The notes beneath the pieces were generated by a model. That model made no database searches. It was given only the letters and a program-made list of their open reading frames with translations, and was not told the DNA's origin. From positions 2,300,501-2,364,500 of the forward strand of contig NZ_CP022121.1 in assembly GCF_002224645.1 (NCBI RefSeq): a stretch of 64,000 nt of DNA. Direction: 5' to 3'. This document shows positions 26,297 to 35,689 of this stretch, piece by piece. Position 1 is the stretch's first letter. Every line of letters starts with the position of its first letter. The DNA is from Dehalobacterium formicoaceticum. GTDB taxonomy: Bacteria; Bacillota; Dehalobacteriia; Dehalobacteriales; Dehalobacteriaceae. Both the position numbers and the translations under genes were made by a program.

Positions 26297-27181
26297 TCAT
26301 TCGTTCCAGTTGCTGATTTTTGAAATTTCGGGATATTGAGCTAAAAGCTTTTCATTTGCCGTTTCTAAGCTTTCGCAATATTCCGCATATGAACTGCTCA
26401 ATTGCTTTAATGCAGGAATAAAAACATCATAATATCCACTTGCGTTATTAAACTCTTTCAGCAACTCCGTGATTTTGAAAGCAGGGGACTTTTTATATTC
26501 CTCCGACTGCTTATACGCCAGATATTGTTCCAGCACTTCCTTGTTTGCAGAGAGAAAATTATCCGGGTTTTCTATCGACTTCCTTGTGCTTTCAACTATG
26601 TCTTTTATTTGCTCTGTACCAATGTGTTTTGTACCCTCGATTAAATATTCCTGCAATTCTTCAGTCAAATTGAGTGCTGGAACATTATCCAAAAATGTGA
26701 CTATCGTTTCATAGGCAGTTTGCTGATTTCTTGTTCTGATTGGTTCATTCAAAAACCGAGCAAAATGCAGGCAAACAAATCTACCGTAATACCCAGGAAA
26801 AGCATCCAAAAGCTTTTCAGTAATGGTCTTGCTGTTTTCAAGTGTCCGCAAGTTTTCGACAATTTCACCAAAAGTTTTACCGCTACTTAATTGATCGAGA
26901 ATTGCCCTTTTTGCCGCTTCTCTTTGAAGCTGCAACTCTTTTCGAACAGAAACTACCTGCAAAACAGTATTTGACTTGTCGGAAAGGACAGTTTTTATTT
27001 CATCTGTACCGATATCGAGCCGTCGTAGTACAAAAATCTTGCTTAGAGCCTCGACATCATTTTCGCTGTAATCTCTATATCCGTTATCAAAGACAGACGG
27101 CGAAACCAGTCCTTGCGACGTGTAGTATTCTATCGCTTTTTTGGTTAAGCCTGTAGTTTTGCTGACTTGATTGATTAACAT
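26297..27181 (-). CDS. MerR-family transcriptional regulator with large ligand domain
   Basis: The N-terminal MerR DNA-binding domain is clear: 'MLINQVSKTTGLTKKAIEYY' and 'GYRDYSENDVEALSKIFVLRRLDIGTDEI'. About 220 residues follow, mainly helical, without a known ligand motif or metal-binding cysteines. ATG 27181 follows GAGGTGAT; the open frame to 27199 includes that site. No adjacent co-directional target gene exists, so its regulon cannot be inferred. Confidence 0.85.
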   Translation of the reverse strand: MLINQVSKTTGLTKKAIEYYTSQGLVSPSVFDNGYRDYSENDVEALSKIFVLRRLDIGTDEIKTVLSDKSNTVLQVVSVRKELQLQREAAKRAILDQLSSGKTFGEIVENLRTLENSKTITEKLLDAFPGYYGRFVCLHFARFLNEPIRTRNQQTAYETIVTFLDNVPALNLTEELQEYLIEGTKHIGTEQIKDIVESTRKSIENPDNFLSANKEVLEQYLAYKQSEEYKKSPAFKITELLKEFNNASGYYDVFIPALKQLSSSYAEYCESLETANEKLLAQYPEISKISNWNE

Positions 27182-27380
27182 ATTTATCACCTCAATCACA
27201 TTTTAAGCCAACACCCAAGGTGATAGTCAAGCACTATTTTGAGAAAATATCTATAAGCACTGGTTCGAAACGGATCGATAAATTCGTATTTGTCGTTATC
27301 ATACCATATACATCAGATTTCTTTCCATCATCCTTTTGCAAGGATACTCTGGTCAATATTGGGTCTATAACAAACTTAGA

Positions 27381-27410
27381 GCCACTACATTATGCAGAAT
27401 GTGTAGTGGC
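27381..27410. promoter_or_regulatory. Palindrome resembling BlaI half-sites
   Basis: GCCACTACA (27381-27389) and TGTAGTGGC (27402-27410) form an inverted repeat whose half-sites match the BlaI operator at 17261-17280 but with a longer centre. It could be an operator-like site or a terminator of the minus-strand split gene, whose stop is at 27470. The rest of 27182-27469 shows no gene. Confidence 0.4.
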
Positions 27411-27892
27411 CCTCTCTATTTAAATGATAGAAATATGTTTTTGTGAGAGCATGCGATAGCTATGACAGCTTATATTATTGTGACGGTCCTATCTGCGTAG
27501 GGCTTTTCATGAAATATTATCTGCCATTCCACAGTATCAACTGGGTTAAAGTGCAGTGCCGAACACGCAGCACGGAGTTTCCCTTGCTCCTTGCCGCCAA
27601 AGGCAATAGCGGTAGCTCTATCTGCACCGCCGATCACACCAAATGCAAAGCAGTCGGCACTGCTATGTGGTTCCATTGGATTAGTCAGTTTTTTACGAGG
27701 TCTATCGCCATTGTTGCAATCACGAATGGAGAAAGAACCATCGGTGAGATCTGGAGAAAGAGTGTAACTCATTGTAATACAGTGCGTTGGTGTCTATGGT
27801 AATCTAATAGTAGGCCACCGTAGTCATTGAAAAACCGGCCACAATAGATTAACCTACTTGAGAGGAAATTCAACAGGTAGGGGCTGGGAGAG

Positions 27893-29482
27893 ATGATCAC
27901 AATGAACATCAAGCAACAAATTTTAATGATGCATATTCATGAAGGGAAATCGCGCCGGGAAATTGCGAAAATAACAGGGATCAATCGGGACACCGTAGGA
28001 AAGTACATTGGACAATATGAGGAAGGGAGACAGCAATTATTGTCGAGCGGGTCGGCAGATATCCAGGCACTAGTCGACACCCTCACTTCTGCCCCCAAGT
28101 ATACTGTGGGCATTCGACCCAAAAGAAAAATGACTGACGAGGTTGTGAACAGGATCCAGTTCTATCTTGACGAGAATGAAACTAAGCGAAATCAGGGGCG
28201 GCACAAGCAGCAAAAAAAAGCCATTGATATCTTTGAAGCACTGGAAGCCGAGGGTACTCAACTAAGTTACAGTACCGTTCTTCGAACCATTAGAAGCTTG
28301 GAACGGAAACCAAAGGAAGCGTTTATTAAGGCTCTGTATGAACTTGGAGACATTTGCGAATTTGATTGGGGTGAGGTTAAACTAAAAATTAATGGAAAAT
28401 TTCAAGTTTTTCAGATGGCCGTATTCACAACGGCTTACGGGAACTATCGCTTTGCTTATCTGTTCACCAAACAAACAACAGAGTGTTTTCAGGAAGCACA
28501 CGCCCTGTTTTTCCAGCATATCGGCCAAGTGTATCGTACCATGGTGTACGATAACATGAAAGTCGCGGTGAAAAGGTTTATTGGAACGGAGAAGGAGCCG
28601 ACGCAAGGATTGCTTCAATTGTCGCTCTACTATGGTTTTCAGTATCGGTTTTGCAATATTCGCAAGGGCAACGAAAAAGGTCATGTGGAGCGAAGCGTCG
28701 AGGTCGTTCGCCGAAAAGCCTTCGCTTTTCGGGACGAATTTGAATCCCTGGAGGAGGCAAATCAATATTTGCAGGATGTGTGCACTAAGCGTAATCGTAA
28801 GTCCCATGATGAGTACAACGGCCAGACGGCGGAGGAACGATTGGAAGAAGAGCGCCCCGCATTGCTGCCCACCCTTCCACCATTTGATGCAGCTCGCGTG
28901 ATTTATGGACGGGTGAACAAATATTCCACCATCATCGTTGATCAGAATCGTTACTCAGTACCGGATCATTTGGTAGGTGAATCGATCATGATTAAAGCAT
29001 ATGCGACCCGGGTGCGATGCTTCCATCAGGAATCCTTGGTAGCGGAGCATGTGCGATTAACCGGCAACCACGAGTGGCGGCTTGATCTGAATCATTATTT
29101 GGATACGCTAAGGAAAAAACCTGGTGCATTTGCCGGTAGTGCGGCATGGCAGCAGGCTCCTAAAAGGATAAAAGAAATATACGAAACATATTATACCAAA
29201 CAAGACAAGGAATTTATACAGCTATTGCAATATATTCGAGACGATGTCCCATTTGCGGAAGTCGAGCAAGCTATTCGGGAGCTGGAGAAAATTCATCCGG
29301 CTCAAGTGACTACGGATAAAATTAAAGTGCTTTGTGCTAGGAATCGTGACGCGATGCCTGTTGTTCAACCAAATCTCTCGAAAACGGGAAAAGAGATTGT
29401 AGAGCGGTCAGCACAGCAGCTTCGCATGTACGATGACATGTTTGATACCCATACACCAAAAGCAAAGGAGGACGTTGCATGA
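27893..29482 (+). CDS. istA: IS21-family transposase IstA
   Basis: Identical 529-residue IstA to copies 1 and 2, with the full helix-turn-helix, DDE core and C-terminal domain. It overlaps istB by 4 bp. The identity among three copies indicates recent spread in this genome. Confidence 0.96.
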   Translation: MITMNIKQQILMMHIHEGKSRREIAKITGINRDTVGKYIGQYEEGRQQLLSSGSADIQALVDTLTSAPKYTVGIRPKRKMTDEVVNRIQFYLDENETKRNQGRHKQQKKAIDIFEALEAEGTQLSYSTVLRTIRSLERKPKEAFIKALYELGDICEFDWGEVKLKINGKFQVFQMAVFTTAYGNYRFAYLFTKQTTECFQEAHALFFQHIGQVYRTMVYDNMKVAVKRFIGTEKEPTQGLLQLSLYYGFQYRFCNIRKGNEKGHVERSVEVVRRKAFAFRDEFESLEEANQYLQDVCTKRNRKSHDEYNGQTAEERLEEERPALLPTLPPFDAARVIYGRVNKYSTIIVDQNRYSVPDHLVGESIMIKAYATRVRCFHQESLVAEHVRLTGNHEWRLDLNHYLDTLRKKPGAFAGSAAWQQAPKRIKEIYETYYTKQDKEFIQLLQYIRDDVPFAEVEQAIRELEKIHPAQVTTDKIKVLCARNRDAMPVVQPNLSKTGKEIVERSAQQLRMYDDMFDTHTPKAKEDVA

Positions 29483-30258
29483 GTAACGCGCCGCGCAAGG
29501 CGTTTAAGGAAGCGATATTGGAATATAGCAAAGAACTGAGACTCCCTATGATTCGTAAGCATTTGGATGAGCAAGTTCGGGAGTCAACGCAGCAGGATGC
29601 CAGTTATGAAGCATTTCTGGCGCAGTTACTGGAGAAGGAATGTGATGCTCGTCGGGAAGCCTCGCGGCATAATCGCATTCGTCTGGCTGAATTTACACAT
29701 AAAAAGTACCTTGAAGATTTGGTCATCGCGGATTTGCCAGATGATGCCCAAAAGAAGTTAAAGCAGCTGAAAACATTAGAGTTTATTCAGGAGGGGCGCA
29801 ACATTATTCTGGCGGGGAACCCGGGAACAGGCAAGACGCATGTGAGTATTGGGCTAGGCTTAAAGGCCTGCCTGGAGGGATATAAAGTATGGTTTACAAC
29901 TGTTCCCCTCCTCATTAACCGGATTAAAGAATGCCGAGCAGAGCAAACTCTTCGAGCCTTCCAGAACCGCTTTGAAAAATATGATTTGGTTATTGCCGAT
30001 GAAATGGGTTATATATCTTTTGATAAGGAAGGATCTGAATTATTGTTTACCCATTTGTCGCTGAGGGCTGGTCGCAAATCGACAATCATCACAACCAACT
30101 TATCCTTCGAACGATGGGGTGAAATTTTTCAGGATCCCGTGATGACGGCGGCCATGATTGACCGGTTGACGCATCAGTCATACATCGTCAACATGAATGG
30201 AAACTCGTACCGCATGAAAGAAACGAAGGAGTGGTTACAACAACAGCAACTGGCATGA
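29479..30258 (+). CDS. istB: IstB-like ATP-binding helper protein
   Basis: A 259-residue AAA+ helper identical to that of copy 2, with Walker A 'GNPGTGKTH' and Walker B 'LVIADEMGY'. Translationally coupled to istA. A hairpin with TATAAAGGTTTATCATG / TTTATACAGG-type arms follows at about 30278-30320 and may terminate the operon inside the element. Confidence 0.96.
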   Translation: MSNAPRKAFKEAILEYSKELRLPMIRKHLDEQVRESTQQDASYEAFLAQLLEKECDARREASRHNRIRLAEFTHKKYLEDLVIADLPDDAQKKLKQLKTLEFIQEGRNIILAGNPGTGKTHVSIGLGLKACLEGYKVWFTTVPLLINRIKECRAEQTLRAFQNRFEKYDLVIADEMGYISFDKEGSELLFTHLSLRAGRKSTIITTNLSFERWGEIFQDPVMTAAMIDRLTHQSYIVNMNGNSYRMKETKEWLQQQQLA

Positions 30259-30929
30259 AGAAAAAAACAATAACCCTGTATAAAGGTTTATCATGTTTTT
30301 GATAAACATTTATACAGGGTGTAACAAGCGATAGCGCGTTAGCATTCATCGTGAAACAATGCTCTTTGAAAACTAAATATGCTTATGAAACGACTAAATT
30401 TTTTTTCTTAGTGGCCGAAAATTAAATGACTATATGGCCTAATTTTAAGTTGACAAATACAGCGTTGGAAAATCATAGCTATTATTAATAAATCGATTTG
30501 TAGGGATTTCCTGCTGCTCATATTCCTGCACTGTCAGCGTATATGAACAATTGGTTATGGGGTGGCTGAAATCAATACATTCACCCGGAGTTGATACACT
30601 AAAGTGCGAACCAGAGATTTCTATAGGGTCGTGCTTGATTGTTACGCTAAGGGTGGAAATTTGCGGTCTGCGTGTTGTTGACCAAGGAAAAGCAGAACGC
30701 CAAATAACCCAACCGCTAGCGGGATCAAGCTTGTACTGTTTTAGCACACCTTCGGACTCTATGCCATTGAGTTCGGAAAAACACGGATTCCAAGACAGGC
30801 CGCATCCGTGTGAGCAGGAAATTGTTTTGTCATTAAGTATAATTTCCGGAATAATATTGATCGCCATAGGATTTTCAGCTTCAATCTGCATTTGCTGCTT
30901 TTTAGTAAAATCAGAGCCATCATTTTCTA

Positions 30930-32450
30930 TTGAAAGATTCCATTTGCAAGCGGATTGTAATGTATGTCACCCTTTTTTGCTTATTATTTGCCTTGTTTAA
31001 CACCTCTGCCTTAGCTGCATCAAACGGAGATTTTCAATCATTTGGAGCAACTTCCTTAAGTAAATCAGACGGCTCCTATTGGGTATGGGGTGCCGGCCAG
31101 TCAGTTCCCATTCAAATTCATGACTTGTCAGATGTGGAAAAATCATTTGATTGCCAGTTTGATCGCCAGCTTGTCATGAAAAAGGACGGTACGGTTTGGT
31201 TTTGGGAGAGGAAAGATCCTTCCGGAGAAATACAAGTCCACAATGTCCAATCATTAAATAATCTAATTGACGTTCAATATAAAATGGGTGATCTATTAGC
31301 CTTGGATCAAGAAAGGAAAGTATATCTTCTCTCAACACAAGGTCAGTTAACCTCCGACCGACTAAATCAAATTACCCATCTTTCCGGCATTGACGATGTT
31401 GTGGATCTCGGTGCTTATTGGGATTATCATCAACAATCCCACGCTGAGATATGGGCATTTTTGAAAAAGGATGGCACAGTTTGGATCAATAAAGGGGATT
31501 TTCCAACAGAAGCCTTTGAACCTATTCCTGCTCCCAATAATGTTATTGAAATCGAAGAAAACATCGCCCTGAAGCAGGATGGTACGGTTTGGTACTGGCC
31601 AAGCCAAACCAAAAATGATTTAAGTGCTTCAATCACGGCAGCACCGATTACTGAATTAACTAGTATAAAAAAAATAAAATCATATAATAAATCATATGTT
31701 GCTATTGATCAAAACGCTGACCTGTGGTTTTGGGGTGTAACATTAACCGGAGCTTCCGACGGGACGATCAGGCATAACCAGACTGTTCCTGTTAAATTGA
31801 ACAGTATTAAGGATGTTAAGGATGCTTTTTTTGTTGAACGTTCCCTGATTGTGCTAACGAAGGGTGGGGATGTGTGGGAAGCTTCTATTGATCGAGAATC
31901 CATGCCGGAAAATCCAGTCTTCAATCATCTTACATCTGACGTACAAGAAATTAAGCTAGGTGCCCGCCATATCATGATGCAGAAAAACGATGCCTCTTTA
32001 TGGGGATGGGGTGTCAACAAAAGCGGACAATTAGGCAGCGGCGATTTTGAATTTATGCACCTTACGCCTCAGCGGGTGCAAAGACCGGTTGCGGTTTATT
32101 TAAACGATGAACCCATTGTGATGAATAGTAGTGGAGTGATCATTAGAAACGATCAGGCATTTATTCCCCTTCGGTCCGTTTTCGAGAAAATGGGTGCCGC
32201 AATAAATTGGGATACATATACTAAAACTGTAACTATTAGTCAAAGAGAACCCGAAAAAGAACCTGTAACCATTAGCATTAATTATTCTTCCGGAACAGTT
32301 GATCTGAATAATAAACCTGTTACCCTTTCCAACCAGCCTTTTATTCTTGTCAGCACTGCTTACTTGCCCCTGCGGTTTATCAGTGAATCTTTGGGCGGGA
32401 AAGTAGATTGGATACAAGATGAGGGGAAAATATTTATCTTAATGCAATAG
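30930..32450 (+). CDS. Secreted RCC1-like propeller protein with copper-amine-oxidase stalk domain (paralogue 1)
   Basis: About 506 residues: a hydrophobic signal segment 'TLFCLLFALFNTSALAA', then repeats with a 'KKDGTVWFW / WYWP / LWFWG / LWGWGVNKSGQLGSGD' pattern typical of RCC1-like beta-propellers. A C-terminal stalk domain follows ('IRNDQAFIPLRSVFEKMGA', 'AYLPLRFISESLGGKVDW'). The paralogue at 34123 starts with ATGAAAAAGCGG; here that start is lost, since similarity begins at AAGCGGATTGTA (30949). Only TTG 30930 or ATG 30960 remain, without a ribosome binding site, so expression is doubtful. Its likely place is the cell surface. Confidence 0.8.
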   Translation: MKDSICKRIVMYVTLFCLLFALFNTSALAASNGDFQSFGATSLSKSDGSYWVWGAGQSVPIQIHDLSDVEKSFDCQFDRQLVMKKDGTVWFWERKDPSGEIQVHNVQSLNNLIDVQYKMGDLLALDQERKVYLLSTQGQLTSDRLNQITHLSGIDDVVDLGAYWDYHQQSHAEIWAFLKKDGTVWINKGDFPTEAFEPIPAPNNVIEIEENIALKQDGTVWYWPSQTKNDLSASITAAPITELTSIKKIKSYNKSYVAIDQNADLWFWGVTLTGASDGTIRHNQTVPVKLNSIKDVKDAFFVERSLIVLTKGGDVWEASIDRESMPENPVFNHLTSDVQEIKLGARHIMMQKNDASLWGWGVNKSGQLGSGDFEFMHLTPQRVQRPVAVYLNDEPIVMNSSGVIIRNDQAFIPLRSVFEKMGAAINWDTYTKTVTISQREPEKEPVTISINYSSGTVDLNNKPVTLSNQPFILVSTAYLPLRFISESLGGKVDWIQDEGKIFILMQ

Positions 32451-32883
32451 GTATATTTCTAAGGAGACCAGCTAATACCATAACTTATCCCGGAAAGAGG
32501 TTCCGGCGGTTAATACATTTCAAAAATAATAACACGATTGAACATTACAAGTTCGATCGTGTTTTTTAATATCGATATAAAAATAAAAATTGCTATAAAC
32601 TACAGTTACCTCTTTAACACAAGATGTATAGATATCCAACCTTTCGTTATTTACAAAAAACATTATGGTGCACGCTAAGGGGGCAGTCAGTGGGACAAGG
32701 GTGGGACAAGGGTGGGACAAGGGGACAGGTACTTTGTCCCACGAATTTATTTCTGGTAGAATAACAATGAGATAAAATATGCCAAGGTGTGCCAGAAAAC
32801 CAAGTGAAAGTGAAATATATATATATAGGGACGATGTACCTGTCCCTCTGTCCCTCCCTCTGTCCCTCTCCCTCTGTCCCTCT
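32451..32883. repeat. REP-like repeat cluster with RAYT 5' relic
   Basis: The cluster contains repeated GGGACAAGG units (about 32690-32730), a 'TTTCTGGTAGAATAAC' motif and a decayed RAYT start ('MPRCARKPSESEIY', 32778-32820). Several GTCCCTCTGTCC units follow (32840-32883). No working gene is present. It links the RCC1-like gene's 3' flank to a fic fragment. Confidence 0.75.
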
Positions 32884-32925
32884 GAGCGGTTGGATATGTT
32901 TTTGAAAATATTACTAGAACAATAA
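32884..32925 (+). pseudogene. Fragment of a fic gene 3' end
   Basis: The last 14 codons including the stop ('ERLDMFLKILLEQ') are almost identical to the end of the Fic gene at 7550-7591 (one His-to-Leu change). The fragment is joined directly to REP-like repeats, with no other fic sequence around. Confidence 0.8.
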
Positions 32926-33047
32926 ATAACCATTAACGTAGAGATCATCTATCAAAATGATATATTTCTATATTGCTTTTGGAAAATGTGTTTAATATGT
33001 ATATAAAATGTGATACGATACATATAATAATACAGGAGGTGAGCAAT

Positions 33048-33338
33048 ATGGCTAAATCGGAAACTCTGCATATTCGGATTGAACCAGCTGTTAAAGCCGG
33101 TGTTGAGGCCACGCTTAAAACATTGGGACTTTCAACCACTGAAGCGATTAATATATTTCTTCACCAGGTTATTCTCACTGGAGGGTTGCCTTTTGAGGTC
33201 AAAAACCCTCAATATAATGCTGAAACCATTGCCGCCATGCAGGAAGCCCGTGATATTGCCGCTGGAAAAGTCCCGGCAAAAAGCTTTAGTACAATAGCAG
33301 AGCTGATGGATGACTTGAACAGCGATGATGAAGATTAA
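33048..33338 (+). CDS. RelB/DinJ-family antitoxin
   Basis: A 96-residue protein with an N-terminal ribbon-helix-helix ('KSETLHIRIEPAVKAGVEAT' to 'LGLSTTEAINIFLHQVI'), typical of RelB/DinJ. The C-terminal half (residues ~60-96, acidic end 'LNSDDED') would wrap the toxin. CAGGAGGTGAG precedes ATG 33048. It overlaps the toxin gene by 14 bp, the usual coupled arrangement. The protein probably represses its own promoter in the AT-rich region at 32960-33035. Confidence 0.9.
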   Translation: MAKSETLHIRIEPAVKAGVEATLKTLGLSTTEAINIFLHQVILTGGLPFEVKNPQYNAETIAAMQEARDIAAGKVPAKSFSTIAELMDDLNSDDED

Positions 33339-33603
33339 CAGAACTTCCCGTTTCAAGAAAGAATACAGACAGATGATGAAGCGGGGCTATGATTCCAAAC
33401 CGTTTGAGTATGTGGTCGGAGAGATAGCAAATGGCCGGGCATTGGCAGAAAAATATAATGACCACGCCTTGAAAGGCACCTTTGAAGGGTTCAGGGAGTG
33501 CCATATACAACCGGATTGGCTGCTGATATACTTTGCTGAAAAAGACATTTTGACGCTGACTTTCACACGGACTGGTACTCATGCTGATTTGTTTAAGAAA
33601 TAA
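33325..33603 (+). CDS. YafQ-family mRNA interferase toxin
   Basis: A 92-residue RelE-superfamily toxin: 'RTSRFKKEYRQMMKRGYDSK', 'YNDHALKGTFEGFRECHIQP', 'DWLLIYFAEKDILTLTFTRT' and 'GTHADLF'. The spaced histidines and the C-terminal His match the catalytic residues of YafQ, a ribosome-dependent mRNA endonuclease. Start ATG 33325 or 33328 within the antitoxin 3' end. Intact pair. Confidence 0.9.
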   Translation: MMKINRTSRFKKEYRQMMKRGYDSKPFEYVVGEIANGRALAEKYNDHALKGTFEGFRECHIQPDWLLIYFAEKDILTLTFTRTGTHADLFKK

Positions 33604-33622
33604 GATTAAATCCTCACGGGTG

Positions 33623-33660
33623 TAGCCAAAGAGAAACAGTTCCCTTTGGCTATTTTTTGT
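33623..33660 (+). terminator. Terminator of relB/yafQ
   Basis: TAGCCAAAG (33623-33631) pairs with CTTTGGCTA (33644-33652), followed by TTTTTT. Confidence 0.8.
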
Positions 33661-33702
33661 TTATGACAGTCTTATTGCTGCTAAGGATGCACCTGCACCT
33701 AA

Positions 33703-34029
33703 TTATAATGTTGCTTCAACATTCAATCCTGACAAACGGATTGATATGGTGTCACCTGCTATTAAATTCAATATAATTTGAAAATTATATTTTGATATTG
33801 ATAATACTGGATTAACAGTTGCGGCTGATACTATTGCACCATCAACTAATAATTCTGATCGCATCATGAATACTGACATAATTTTTATATCATAATTAAT
33901 ACAGTATCTTCCGGTTTGAGGCACTGTAAATACTGTATTTGCTGCATTTGCAACAAAACCATCTAAGTTTTGCGCATTTGGTAATGCAATTGGAGTTTCG
34001 CTAACTGCTACTGCAATAGCAGAACCCAA
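33703..34029 (-). pseudogene. BclA-type exosporium protein, C-terminal domain fragment
   Basis: About 108 residues: 'SETPIALPNAQNLDGF', 'NAANTVFTVPQTGRYCINYD', 'ELLVDGAIVSAATVNPVLSI' and 'LIAGDTISIRLSGLN'. This is the TNF/C1q-like trimeric domain found at the end of spore-surface collagen-like proteins. The collagen-like Gly-X-Y stretch and N-terminus are missing, and no ribosome binding site fits. It lies between the TA module and RCC1 paralogue 2 and supports a spore-forming host lineage. Confidence 0.75.
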
Positions 34030-34122
34030 AAGGAACTTAACGGAGGGAACTAAAAAATGGATTCCATCGTCTAAGAAATAGAATGGAAAGATTAGACCAT
34101 TAAAAAGGGATAAAAAATAAGA

Positions 34123-35647
34123 ATGGATGTGATATTTGTGTTATTAATGAAAAAGCGGATTGTAAGATATGGCACTCTTTTTTGCTTATTATTTGCCTTG
34201 TTTAATACCTCTGCCTTAGCTGCACCAAACGGGGAATTTCTATCCTTTGATGCAACTTCCTTAAGTAAATCAGACGGTTCTTATTGGGTATGGGGTGAAG
34301 GCCTGTCAGTTCCCATTCAAATTTATGGCTTGTCAGATGTGGAAAAATCATTTGAAAGTCATCTTGTCATGAAAAAGGACCAAACGGTTTGGTTTTGGGA
34401 GAGGATAGCTCCTTCCGGAGAAATAAAAGTCTACCATGTCCCGGCATTAAATAATCTAATTGATGTTCAATACAAAATGGGTGATCTCTTGGCCTTGGAT
34501 CAGGAAGGGATGGTTTATCTTCTCTCAGCACAAGGTCAGTTATCCTCCGACCGACTAAATCAAATTGCTCCACTTTCCGGTATTGATAATGTGATAGATA
34601 TCGGTGCTTATTGGGATTATGGTCATCAATATAGCGTTGAGAAGTGGGCTTTTTTGAAAAAGGATGGCACGGTTTGGGTAAACAGAGGGAATTTTCCATC
34701 GGAAGCCTTTGCACCTATTCCTGTTCTCAATGATGTTATTGAAATCGAAGAAAACATCGCCCTGAAACAGGACGGTACTGTTTGGTACTGGCCAAACCAA
34801 ACCTATAATGCCTTAAGTGATTCGGTCACGGCAGCTCCAATTACGGAATTAACTAATATTAAAAAAATAAAATCTTATGGGAAATCACAAGTCGCGATTG
34901 ATCAAAACGCTTCCCTGTGGTTCTGGGGTGTAACATATACCGGAGCTTCCGACGGTACGATCAGGCATAACCAGATTGTTCCCGTTAAATTGAACAGCAT
35001 TAAGGATGTTGAGGATGCTTTTGTTGTTGAGCGTTCCCTGGTTGTGCAAACAAATGATGGGAATGTGTGGGAAGCTTCTATTGATCGGGAAGCCATGCCG
35101 GTAAATCCGGTCTTCGATCATATTACGTCCGGGGTACAAGAAATAAAGCTGGGTGCCCGCCATCCGCCATATCATGATGAAGAAAAACGATGGCTCTTTA
35201 TGGGGATGGGGTGTCAACAAAAACGGACAATTAGGCAGCGGTGATTTTGAATTTATCCACTTAACGCCTCAGCGGGTGCAAAGACCGGTTGCAGTTTATT
35301 TAAACGATGAGCCCGTTGTGATGAATAGCGGTGTTATCATCCGAAACGGTCAGGCATTTATTCCCCTCCGGTCAGTTTTCGAGAAAATGGGTGCCGTACT
35401 AAATTGGGATGCAGCTAATAAAACCGTAACTATCAGTCAAAAAGAACCTGAAAAAGAACCTGTCATCATTAATATTAATTATTCTTCCGGAAAGGTTGAT
35501 CTGAATAATAAACCTGTTTCCCTTTCCAACCAGCCTTTTATTCTTGTCAGCACTGCTTACTTGCCCCTGCGGTTTATCAGTGAATCTCTGGGCGGAAAAG
35601 TAGATTGGATACAAGATGAGGGGGAAATATTAATCAAAATGCAATAG
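34123..35647 (+). pseudogene. Secreted RCC1-like/stalk-domain protein (paralogue 2), frameshifted
   Basis: Closely similar to the gene at 30930 over its whole length: signal 'GTLFCLLFALFNTSALAA', propeller repeats ('KKDGTVWVNRGNF', 'LWFWGV') and a C-terminal stalk domain. At 35157-35170 a perfect tandem duplication of the 7 bp CCGCCAT shifts the frame. The upstream frame ends at 35244 and the stalk part continues in another frame to 35647. Deleting one unit restores one protein of about 505 residues. The start is ATG 34123 or 34147 ('MKKRIVRYGT'). Confidence 0.9.
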
Positions 35648-35689
35648 GTATATTTCTAAGGAGACCAGCCAATAAAAGGGGGGACTAAA

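Larger units (their letters stand above)
27791..30461 (+). mobile_element. IS21-family element, copy 3 (complete, 2671 bp)
   Basis: Same termini as copy 2 (TGTCTATGGTAATC on the istA side, ...AAGTTGACAAATACA on the istB side) but inverted relative to it. A 7-bp target duplication GCGTTGG flanks it (27784-27790 and 30462-30468). Each complete copy has its own private duplication, so they inserted independently. Confidence 0.96.
27470..30948 (-). pseudogene. Unrecognised gene split by IS21 copy 3
   Basis: The parts are 30462-30948 (5' side) and 27470-27790 (3' side). Removing the IS21 copy and one GCGTTGG duplication joins '...NNSYDFPT' to 'HCITMSYTLSPDLTDG' in frame, giving at least 250 residues. 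Other segments: 'SCSHGCGLSWNPCFSELNG', 'SGWVIWRSAFPWSTTRRP' and 'HFNPVDTVEWQIIFHEKPYA'. I do not recognise the family. The first ATG is at 30891, but the frame is open up to the junction with the RCC1-like gene at about 30948, so the true 5' end may be lost. Confidence 0.8.

Noticed and set aside
27220-27790. Plus-strand small proteins between merR and IS21 copy 3
   Set aside because: They are antisense to the 3' half of the split gene or lack ribosome binding sites and any family resemblance.
18997-30461. IS21 copies 2 and 3 as the ends of a composite transposon carrying 21.7-27.8 kb
   Set aside because: Each copy has its own target duplication (ACCGCG and GCGTTGG) and each splits a gene whose halves rejoin in frame across it, so they inserted independently.
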